Assembly (NCBI RefSeq): GCF_000313135.1
Contig: NW_004457618.1
Coordinates: forward strand, 348,896 to 367,279
Direction: 5' to 3'
Origin: Acanthamoeba castellanii str. Neff
Lineage: Eukaryota; Discosea; Longamoebia; Acanthamoebidae
Length of the DNA: 18,384 bases
The notes beneath the pieces were generated by a model. The model was given only the letters and a program-made list of their open reading frames with translations. It was not told the origin of the DNA and ran no database searches. Position numbers and translations under genes: made by a program. How positions within the stretch are numbered: position 1 is the first letter of the stretch; each line of letters starts with the position of its first letter. Positions 10,225 to 17,999 of the stretch are shown here, one piece after another.

Positions 10225-11312
10225 ACTGACTGGTTGAACAGTGAGCTAGTGTGCTTGGCCTTGGTTGGGGTGTGATTGTTGATGAACATGGCTGTGCATA
10301 CAGCCTCAGCCCAGAATTGGGCAGGTAGATTGGACTTGTGGAGCATGGATTGCATGAGGTTGAGGATGGTGTGGTTAAATCGGTCAGCCATGCTGTTGTA
10401 CTCAGGGGTGTATGTGGGTGACATCTGGTGGTCGATGCTGTGGTCAGTGAGGTAGCACTTGAAGCTGGTGTTCTTGTACTTGCTGCCCTGGTTGGAGTGG
10501 AGCATGTGTATGTGGCCCTGTCAGGTGTTGGCCACCAGGAATTGGTGGAAGGCATCTGGCACTTCGTGCTTGGTGTGGATGAACTTGACATGCACATAGT
10601 GAGTGCAGTCATCTATAAACAACATGAAGTATCACTTCCAACTGTGGGATTCAACTGGCATTGGCCCACAGACATCAGAGTGGATGATGTGCATTGGGTG
10701 ATCAGCACGCTTGGTGGACCCCCTGCATATGGCTGGTCTCAACTGCTTCCCCTTGATACAGGAGATGCAGTGTCCAATGGTGTCACTGCTCTGGACATGG
10801 CCACCCATCACTTGGAAGATGGCTTTCATGCGCTCTTCACTGATGTGTCCAAGCTGACAATGCAGCAACACAAGGGAGGGCAAGTGATGTGCTTGAGCAA
10901 CGTTGACCTTGACAGGTGCCAGTTCTGCTGTAGTGAGCTCAAGCAGAACATAGAGCATGCCGCCCTCAGCAGTTGCAGTCAGGAAGATGTCAAGGGTGCT
11001 CAGGTTGTAGATCTGGCACCCATATCAATCCTGTAGCACAACATAGCCCATCTTGGTGATGCGGTTTGGCAAGATGAGGCTCTTGCACAGTTGTGGGATG
11101 TAGAGGACATTGGTGAGTGTGATGGTGACACAGCACTGGTTGATGACAATGTGGCTGTGTATGTCGCCCTGTCCAGTCACTTGGATGGTGGAGTTGTTGC
11201 TGAGGGTCACAGTGCTCAGTGTCAGCTCCTGGAACTGGTGGAGAGTGGCGCGGTCTGATGTCATATGTGATGTGGCGCCAGAGTTGAGGACCCATCAATT
11301 GGGAGTGATGCT
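10225..11312 (-). pseudogene. copia protease and integrase core
   Basis: The protease motif reads WVLNSGATSHM (family DSGA): catalytic Asp replaced by Asn at 11285-11283. A pre-integrase zinc site follows (H..LGH and C..C with GHCISCIKGK). The integrase core has HSDVCGPM with the first Asp intact, then HSNQGSKY where the second catalytic Asp and the following Glu are Asn (10493-10491) and Lys (10481-10479). It ends with TYTPEYNSMADRFN, where the third acidic residue is Asp instead of Glu. Stops are TGA at 11297-11295, 11027-11025, 10634-10632 and 10523-10521. At 10634 the family usually has Arg before YF. Confidence 0.88.
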
Positions 11313-11340
11313 TGCTCTGTTGTTGGTGTACAGTGCGTCC

Positions 11341-12228
11341 TCAGTCATGTTGGACTGGTGTGCAAAATGGCTGTGGTTGTGCTGGCTGGGTTGAGGATGC
11401 TGATTGTGTGGAGTGTAGTTGTCCTTGTGGTGTGGGCTCACCATGCATGTGCTTGTGGCACTTGTTGTGTGTGTGGCTGGTGAACTGGCAGTGGCTGCAC
11501 TGCAGCTTCTCAGTTGTTGTGTGGGGTTGGCTGTGGTTGTGATGCTGTGCCTGTCCATTGTCATGCTGCTGGTGGCGTGGTTGCTGGTGCCTCTGGTGCT
11601 CCTTGTGGCTGGTATGTGTGTTGGCAATGAGGAGTGTCTCCTTTGGTGAGGAGGGGATGTCATGTAGTGACTGCTCGTGTTGGAGAAGTACTGTGTGCAG
11701 CTGATAGTTGTTGATGCTGTCCCACAGCCTGATGACAGGCTTGATGCTGTCAAAGCTGGATGGGAGGCTGGTGAGTGTGACTGTGGATCTTACGATGTGG
11801 TCAATGTGGTCAAAGTGCATGTGGAGGTCAGAGCTGGCCTCCATCTTCAGTGCATAGAGGTCGTTGTTGTACCTCATGAGCTCAGATGTCTTGTGAGGCT
11901 TGTAGTGCTTGCAGATTGCGTGATAGGCCTTGGCTGGCGTGTTGCAGGTGGCTATCAGCGGCTTGAGTGATGGGTCGATTGAAAGGTAGATGAGACTGAG
12001 GGCAATGGATGCCTGTTTGTTGAAGTCCTCCTGTCGTTGTAGGAGCTTGAGTGTGTGTTTGGTCGCTCTCTGAATGGTGACCTGCTTGGCCACCTGCCTG
12101 GCTTGGTCACGGTGTGCAGTGTTCTGCTGGTTGAGTTGGACCTGAGTGGCTGCATGGGCTACCAGATCTTCGTCCTCTCCTGGAGGTGGTAGTGTGTGGT
12201 TGGCTGACGCTGAGTAACTCCCTTGCAT
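11341..12228 (-). CDS. copia gag-like ORF, 295 aa, intact
   Basis: Open frame of 295 codons. The first ten codons lie in, or run out of, the truncated 5' LTR (ATG at 12228-12226; LTR edge at 12201). The middle is helical and Gln/His-rich, like the UBN2-type copia Gag. Residues 244-257 form a zinc knuckle C-x2-C-x4-H-x4-C (C244, C247, H252, C257). A basic, Gln/His/Pro-rich tail follows. This is the only long element frame without a stop. The original gag start was probably lost with the 5' LTR/leader deletion, so the ATG may be accidental. A frame change lies between here and the protease. Confidence 0.7.
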   Translation of the reverse strand: MQGSYSASANHTLPPPGEDEDLVAHAATQVQLNQQNTAHRDQARQVAKQVTIQRATKHTLKLLQRQEDFNKQASIALSLIYLSIDPSLKPLIATCNTPAKAYHAICKHYKPHKTSELMRYNNDLYALKMEASSDLHMHFDHIDHIVRSTVTLTSLPSSFDSIKPVIRLWDSINNYQLHTVLLQHEQSLHDIPSSPKETLLIANTHTSHKEHQRHQQPRHQQHDNGQAQHHNHSQPHTTTEKLQCSHCQFTSHTHNKCHKHMHGEPTPQGQLHSTQSASSTQPAQPQPFCTPVQHD

Positions 12229-12319
12229 CCTAGGTTTATTACTAGGTAACTCTGTTACCAGGTAATTAACCTAGGAGGCTGGCTAGGATTCTGTCTGGGG
12301 AGATGGTTACTCGCCAACA
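12201..12319 (-). repeat. 5' LTR of the copia element, truncated to 119 bp
   Basis: Starts TGTTGGCG at 12319 and matches 7857-7739 at 118 of 119 positions, then stops abruptly at 12201. The remaining 111 bp of the full LTR, including the TATA tract, are absent. No tRNA-complementary primer-binding site follows; gag-like coding begins at once. This indicates a deletion after insertion that removed the LTR's downstream half, primer-binding site and leader. Confidence 0.8.
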
Positions 12320-12324
12320 AGTGG
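12320..12324 (+). repeat. Target-site duplication, right copy (AGTGG)
   Basis: Second copy of the 5-bp duplication, immediately outside the LTR end ..GCCAACA. Host coding resumes here. Confidence 0.8.
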
Positions 12325-13967
12325 TGATCAATACCAACAGCACTACAAACGGCAAGCTGGCCTCTCCGGTGCCTAGAGTTGCGCAACGGCTCGACGTCCA
12401 GGCCGACCTCAACATGCTCCATTTCACCGCCGTCTTCTTGCAGAGTAAGTAACAATCTCTTTTTTCCAATTGTTTTGTGTCCAATCCTCACCACATTTTT
12501 GGTTCACCGCCTTTTCTCTTTGCGACAGGCGTGGAGCCCAGTTTGACACTTGAGTCCGTTGAGCTGTTCTCCGACACTGGGGATGGGCTTCAGCCTTGAA
12601 TTCCTCTCCCCAACGGCGCCTTCAACAGCACAGGAGCCATCATGGACACCACCGGTGGTGGTGGTGGTGGAACCACCCAGTTTCGGTTCAACGCCACCAC
12701 CAACGGGGGCATTGCGCTGGCCAACGGCACCAGCTACTGGCTCGTGCTGGCCTTCGTCGACGGCAGCTACTGTGAGCTCCAGGGCTCCACCGTCCCCTAT
12801 GACGGCGCGCCAATCGGCGGCCTGGTCGGGCTGGGCGGCCGGGTTGTGGTGGAGCCGCAGCAGGGAGGGTGGGTCGACAGCAACGAGGTGGTGGCCCTCA
12901 GCATCGACATTTTCGGCTGCCTCCAGCCCTCGCCCTCACCCACACCTACTCGATCACCTTCCTCATCCCCGAGCACCTCGCCCTCACGGCCAACCTCAAT
13001 CACCGGCCAAGTGAAAGCGATCGTCAACACCACTGCAACGTTCAGTGACGAAGGGCCGGCGGTGTCGATCACTGGCTCACTCCCTGAGTCTTCGTCAGCG
13101 GTCGCCGTGGAGCTGGGCGTCGCTGGCTTGCTACTGGGTGATGTGGCTGTGGACTTTGAAGCCTTAAACACCACCCGCATGGGCACTACCAGTGGACCAT
13201 CATCGACCACCGCCTATGCCTACAGCACCCAGATCGAAGCCTCGACACTCACGCAGTCCTTCTCCCACTTCCACCAAGCCACGCCCATGTCGTTCGCTGG
13301 ACTGAACTTCACCGCCCGCGACGGTACCGCCAATTTCACCGCTGCGGTCGACACCACCAACCACAGCCTCACCTCCAACGCGCAACGCAACGGCTTCACG
13401 ATTCGCTATCGAGTGTCGGACCTCTCCACGCTCCGATCGCCGACGGCCGAGCAGCGGATCTTCAGGCGGGACGACACGCCGCAAGCTGGCATCACGACCT
13501 TCTACGTGGCGCTCCCCAAGACTTCCGGAGGCTCAGTCGATGATGCCGTGGCTCAGCTGGAGGTGCTTGGCGTGGCACTGGTCGACGACGCGGTTGTACC
13601 GCTGACTCACATGTCACTCGCAGTCGCCACCGAGTCTGCGGACGTCGCAGGGGCGAACAATGGGAGCTACGTGCTCGAGCTGGGCTTCCCGCCCTTCACC
13701 CAATTCGTTGTCTACGACCCCAGCCTGGGCCTGGGCGTGCTGATCGGTCGGCCGGGCGGAGATGGCTCATCGCCGTCGTCGTCCGATCTAGGCCTTATCC
13801 TGGGTGTGGCGGTGGCGGTGCCTCTGGCGGTGCTGTTCGTGCTGGCGGTCATCGTGGCGAGTCTAGTCGCGGTGCGTTGGTTCCAGTGGCGGCGCAACCG
13901 AAACCGGGCCACGGCCGTTAACTTCGGGGAGGCACCAACTCAGGCAGACCCCCGCGATCTGCTCTAG

Positions 13968-14227
13968 AGCACAACATCGCCAAACATAACATGAAGTGAT
14001 TCGATCAAGAGCAAGGGACCACCCTCGAACGTTTGGAATGCGAGTCGGTACAAGTTAGTGCAATTGAAATTACACTTACTTGAAACGCTGACGTGGTCCA
14101 ATGGGATGGTTTGGTGCGACTCGGATAGTAAACGAGTGGTGCGCTGCCGCACTTGGCACGATCGTGTCGACCAATTCCCCCGGGGCAGAAAGTCCAGCTT
14201 GTCATTTTCAGTATAAAACTCAACAAG
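13968..14227 (+). other. Intergenic spacer between the tandem paralogs
   Basis: 260 bp between the stop of the broken copy (13967) and the ATG of the intact copy. No ORF with homology. Contains CCAAT-like motifs (14097-14101 and 14171-14175) and TATAAAA at 14212-14218. The last is only 9 bp before the ATG, too close for an ordinary TATA box. It must hold the promoter of the downstream gene. Confidence 0.45.
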
Positions 14228-16281
14228 ATGGTGAAGGCGTGGCGTGCTGCACTCCTAGTGGCCCTCCTGGTCTTGCTCTCGGGCAGCGGCTTTCCCTTCC
14301 CTAACTCTCTCTTCGTTGGAGTGTCCGATGCTCAAAGCTGCAGGCAAGTGGTGACCAATACAAACAGCACTACGAACGGCAAGCTGGCGTCTGAGGTGCC
14401 TCGGGTTGCGCAACGGCTCGACGTCCAGGCCGACCTCAACGTGCTTCACTTCACCGCCGTCTTCTCGCAGAGGACTTCTTTCTTCTTCATTTTATTACTG
14501 TGGAATTTAAGACTATTTTTTCGTTTTTTGGTTAAAAAACCTAGCAAGAAATTACTTATAACAATAATCACTTCTTCCACTACCTCTTCGCCAGGCGAGG
14601 ATCCCAAGTTGACTCTCGGGTCGGTTGAGCTGTACTCCGACACTGGGGATGGGCTGCAGCCTCGAATCCCGCACGCCAACGGCGCCTTCAACAGCACCGG
14701 AGCCCCCATCGACACCACCGGTGGTGGTGGTGGTGGAACCACACAGTTTCGGTTCAACGCCACCACCAAGGGGGGCATTGCGCTGGCCAACGGCACCAGC
14801 TACTGGCTCGTGCTGGCCTTCGCCGACGGCAGCTACCGCGTGCTCCAGGGCTCCACCATCCCCTACGACGGCGCGCCAATCGGCGGCCTGGTCGGGCTGG
14901 GCGGTAAGGTTGTGGTGGAGCAGCAGGGAGGGTGGGTCGACAGCAACGAGGTGGTGGCCCTCAGCATCGACATCTTCGGCTGCCTCCAGCCCTCACCCTC
15001 ACCCTCGCCGTCGCTATCGCCCACGCCCATGCCCGCACCTTCCATGCCCCCGGCTGCCTCGCGTTCGCCCACCAGGTCGCCGACGCCGAGCCCGTCGGCC
15101 TCGCGCGCGCCCGCGGTGTCGCCGCTGGCGACCGGCGTTGAGGTGGATTTCGGCAGCGAGGAGCCCACCTTTGACCTTTCCGTTCCCCGCTCCTCAGGTT
15201 CACCAACCACCGCACGCGCACACGCACGCACCAGCGCTCACACACATACGATGTGTGCTGACTTAAGCACCTCAACTCAACACCAGGCACGAAAGTGGGC
15301 GGTTCCTTCCTCGGCTTGACTGTGGACGGCTGGTCGCTGGACCTCCGACGTACGTCACTCTGCCGTGCCCTCCACAAAAAGGGCTCTGACTGACCACACA
15401 CCTATGACCCACCACACACCTCTGACACCTCTGACTGACTGCGCACGACACGACACGACCAACGACACGCCACACACCACACAGCGTACGATGTGAGCGT
15501 CGTGAACACGACAGTGGGCGGGGCTGATGAATCGTTTGTGGTGGAGACCCACACCTACGCTAGCCTGCTTGCCGACAACGCCACCACCTTTGCCCAGATC
15601 TTCGCCTTCTATGCGCAGGCGGTCGACGACACTGCGTTCGACGCGCTGGACCTCACCATCCGCCCCAACACCGTCAAGTGGTCCATCAACATCACCACCG
15701 CTAACGGCAACGCATCGTCGCTGAGCCAGCAGCCGTTCAGCGTCAGCTACAGGCTGGCCGACCTGACCGCCACCGAGGCCGCCGCGGCGACGGCGACGGT
15801 GGTCAAGCGCCGCGGGGAGCCGCGGGCCAACATGACCACCTACTACGTGCCCCTCACGTCATCGGGCACGCCGCTGGTGGCAGTGGTGGAGGTGTTCGAC
15901 GTCGCGCTGGCCGACGGCACCCTCGTGCCGCTGGTGGGCCACGACGTGCGCCTCGCCAGTGGATTGCTGTCGCGGCGGGAGCAGGCGGTCTACGAGTACG
16001 AGCTGGTGCTGGAGTTCGCGCCGTTCAACCAGTCGCTGTACTACGACCCGTCGCTGGGCCTGGGCGTGCTGCTGGGCCGGTCTGACGCCTCTGGTGACGG
16101 CAATGGAGACGATGACAACCTCGCCTTGGTAGTGGCCACGTCGGTGGTCATCCCCCTGGCGTTCGTGCTGGTGGTGGGCGCCGTCGTGGTCGGCGTGGCG
16201 GTGCTGTGGTGGCGCAAGAGGCGCGCCAACGCCCATCTGCAGCACCAGATCGACCAGATGCGCGACAACAGTGCCCTCTGA
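14228..16281 (+). CDS. Type I membrane surface protein (tandem paralog of the broken gene)
   Basis: Exons 14228-14471, 14595-15197, 15287-15349 and 15485-16281 give 568 aa with all phases agreeing. A signal peptide (AALLVALLVLLSG) is followed by an N-terminal domain bracketed by Cys38 and Cys211 with a Gly run and N-glycosylation sequons. Next is a Ser/Pro repeat linker (SPSPSPSLSPTPMPAPS..), then a second beta-rich domain ending YYDPSLGLGVLLGR. A membrane helix lies near residues 518-546, with a 22-residue basic tail starting RKRR. I recognise no named family. Layout suggests a glycosylated cell-surface receptor or adhesin; the function is unknown. The first intron has the wrong donor (GG at 14472-14473; the paralog has GT), and its 123 nt are open in frame, so a 609-aa form with the intron retained is equally consistent. 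The start fits the signal peptide; in-frame ATGs upstream (14153) add only low-quality sequence. Confidence 0.8.
14472..14594 (+). other. Intron 1 of the surface gene with lost GT donor, or retained segment
   Basis: In the paralog the matching junction reads CAGA|GTAAGT (12445). Here it reads CAGA|GGACTT. The acceptor CCAG|GCGAGG is intact. The 123-nt segment is AT-rich, intron-like and divisible by three with no stop. If retained it would insert 41 residues, largely hydrophobic and basic, into the N-terminal domain. Confidence 0.6.
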
Positions 16282-16581
16282 CCTACTCTCTGTAAAAATA
16301 TATAAGACGGTTGGTGTAGGCACTCTGTTGTCTTCGTTGTCTTCGTTGTCTCCCTCTTCCTTGTTTTCGCCTGCGTGTGGCGTATAAATCTCGAACGCGT
16401 TGAATTTTTATGTTGGATGCGAAAAGAAGAGCCATCAGCCGCGCCGCAACGTTCGAAGTGCGACACCCCAACAGAGGGGTGGCGGGAGGGAGCAAGGGTA
16501 TCGCTCAATTTACAGACTGGGCGGCGCAGCGTGAAGGGCTGGGAAGGAGAGAATGAAAAGAAGGTGAAGAAGGAATCGAAT
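16282..16581. other. Convergent 3' intergenic region
   Basis: 300 bp between two genes whose 3' ends face each other. It contains AATATATAAG just after the plus-strand stop and a TTCGTTGTC tandem repeat (about 16331-16351). No coding potential is supported on either strand. Confidence 0.5.
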
Positions 16582-17762
16582 CTACGGGCGGCATGGTGGT
16601 GGGTAGTGCGTCGGTGGCGCGTGCTCGGTGGGGTAGGCGCTCTGTGGCAAGAGATGCGGGATCGTGTCCTGAAGTGTGTGTGTGCGTGCGTGCGTGCGTG
16701 CGTGCATGCGTGTGCGTGTGTGTGGTCAGAGATTATGTGATAGTCCGCGCCGGGCCAATCGACGCACGAACAGTCGGGACGAACTATTGGTGGGTAATCT
16801 GTCGAGTGCACGGTGATGGTGTTGTAGGGTGTCGCGTTGGTCGGCGCTCGGCTCGAGAAGAGAGGCGCCGTGTGGTAGGGACCCTGCGGTCCGGGCTCCG
16901 TGCCCTGTGCCGTACCGTGGCCCAGCAGGTGCCCTATGCAAAGGATGTAAAGAGACTTGTGAAACACAGAAACCTCACTACACACACGACACACACAACA
17001 CGGTATGATGAGTACCACGTTCCTGGGCCAGTGTTTTGTAGTAGGTGCGAGCACAGCACAGGCAACTCATCTGCAGATTCCAACAATCGTAAATGGGTGA
17101 GCAGACAAGCTGACAACGGGCGCCGAGAGCTGGTGGGAAGTGCGTGCGTACGCAGCAGCCCATGGTAATGACGAGCTGGACGATGGCCGCAGCGACGAAG
17201 AGGTATCGTGTGGTGTTACTATTGCAGTCGGTGTTGGATCCGAACTTAAGCTGCTCCTTCTCGCACAGCTCCTCCCAGTAGCCGCGGTCCAGCACGATGA
17301 TGTACACCACCAGCACCGTGACCATCAGCACCGCCACCACGATCAGCGCCCAGAAGTACTGCACAACGCGACCGGCGGTCGCAAGTGAGAGTCGTGTGTG
17401 TGTGTGTGTGTGGCTTCGAGCACCACCGCGAAAGAAGTGGAAGAAGAGGGAAGCGCGTACACGCTTGGCGGCGCCGATGGATGGCCGGAAGCCGGCGTAG
17501 AGGCCAAGCAGGCCCACGCACACGGTGACCCCACCCACCACGAAGTCCGCCCACGCGAGACCACCGACCACGCCGTAGACCAGCTCTGCAAAGCCCAGCA
17601 CCTGGGGAGCACGTACAAAAGAGCAATAGGGAGCAGAGATAGAAATAGAGGTTAAATAAAAGATATAGCGTGCATATACGTGTATAAAAGATATGTTGAG
17701 GTGCGTACCACAAGGGCAAAGCCGAAGAACTTGATGAAGTTGCTCCACCGTCTCACCCGCAT
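16582..17762 (-). CDS. Four-helix (tetraspan-like) membrane protein with Tyr/Pro-rich tail, 226 aa
   Basis: Six exons: 17762-17709, 17601-17461, 17358-17152, 17070-17016, 16933-16768 and 16639-16582. They sum to 681 nt with consistent phases and stop TAG. Four hydrophobic segments: residues about 8-32, 36-55, 66-88 (ALIVVAVLMVTVLVVYIIV) and 115-134. The loop between helices 3 and 4 is short, with two Cys and one N-glycosylation sequon. A Cys cluster after helix 4 (GCCMSCLCC) is a plausible palmitoylation site. The cytosolic tail is rich in Tyr, Pro and Thr (TDYPPIV, THYPPPC). Topology resembles tetraspanin, claudin or MARVEL proteins, but the Cys-Cys-Gly loop signature of true tetraspanins is not seen. 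The last intron crosses a CACGCA repeat and uses GTGCGT..CAGAG; reading through instead gives an implausible His/Thr run. Confidence 0.75.
16672..16735. repeat. (GTGC)n/(GT)n simple repeat
   Basis: TGTGTGTGCG followed by a run of GTGC units and GTGTGCGTGTGTGT. It lies in the last intron (16767-16640) of the four-helix protein gene. Confidence 0.8.
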
Positions 17763-17999
17763 TTTTTTTTCACTTTAGGCCGCTGCAACCCGAGATTGGC
17801 GGGTCAGCACAAAATTCATCCAAGATGGAACTCCCTCCTACGTTGGTTGTCGAATCAATACCGTGCTCGTTACAGAACCGCCATTGACAATTTTGCGGCC
17901 GCGGCTTTTCTCTGTGGGCCTGAAGGAAAACCTCCCGGAAATGCAAAAATAAATAGGCTATTATTGTTTGTTGTCGACTAAGCACTACAGACCTCACTC
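17763..17999. other. Intergenic spacer, mixed composition
   Basis: About 235 bp between the start of the four-helix gene and the stop of the next minus-strand gene. A homopolymer T run (17762-17770, plus strand) sits at the first gene's start codon. An AATAAATAGG stretch at about 17948-17957 could affect 3' ends on either strand. Nothing coding is supported. Confidence 0.45.

Larger units (their letters stand above)
7628..12319 (-). mobile_element. Ty1/copia LTR retrotransposon, decayed
   Basis: Order along the minus strand: truncated 5' LTR (12319-12201), gag, protease, integrase, linker, reverse transcriptase, RNase H, full 3' LTR (7857-7628). Integrase before reverse transcriptase defines the copia order. 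The LTR edge TGTTGG, the 5-bp target duplication and a purine-rich GAAGGGGCG just before the 3' LTR agree with this. The interior has nine in-frame TGA stops in pol and about five frame changes. CpG is very scarce: roughly 43 by hand count in about 4.3 kb. The copy is not autonomous. Confidence 0.92.
7543..13967 (+). pseudogene. Type I surface protein gene split by a copia insertion and a nonsense codon
   Basis: Exon 1 is 7543-7627 plus 12325-12444, interrupted by the retrotransposon. An intron runs 12445-12528 (GTAAGT..CAG) and exon 2 is 12529-13967. Removing the element and one copy of its target duplication restores phase exactly (548 codons). The product would have a signal peptide ending ..GVANA before QSC, an N-terminal domain ending in GCLQPSPSP, a Ser/Pro-rich linker, a second domain with N-glycosylation sites, a membrane helix (LGLILGVAVAVPLAVLFVLA) and a basic cytosolic tail. 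It also carries TGA at 12597-12599 (codon 92) where the tandem paralog has CGA, a CpG-to-TpG change. After that stop the frame stays open to 13967, for example from the ATG at 12642 (441 codons). The gene should be null for the full-length product; a truncated product lacking a signal peptide cannot be excluded. Confidence 0.8.

Noticed and set aside
8300..11300. Deaminase-type (APOBEC-like) strand-specific G-to-A hypermutation of the element
   Set aside because: First suspected from D-to-N changes, but C-to-T changes also occur on the same coding strand (CCG to CTG, TCG to TTG, CGA to TGA). The shared context is CpG, which points to methylcytosine deamination.
11312..11970. Plus-strand open frames across the gag region
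   Set aside because: Shadows of the minus-strand gag with Val/Leu/Cys-rich translations caused by Gln/His codons on the opposite strand.
7543..13967. UGA read as Trp (variant genetic code)
   Set aside because: Host genes use TGA as a real stop (2066-2068, 16279-16281). Several element TGA codons fit Arg (CGA) positions rather than Trp.
14212..14218. TATAAAA as the TATA box of the intact surface gene
   Set aside because: Only 9 bp before the ATG. The transcript would start inside the signal-peptide coding region unless the initiation distance is unusual.
16041..17054. Long 337-codon minus-strand open frame overlapping the end of the surface gene
   Set aside because: It crosses a CACGCA repeat and gives His/Thr runs. 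Splicing at 16768/16639 yields a sensible tail and a stop at 16582; the rest is a shadow of the plus-strand gene.
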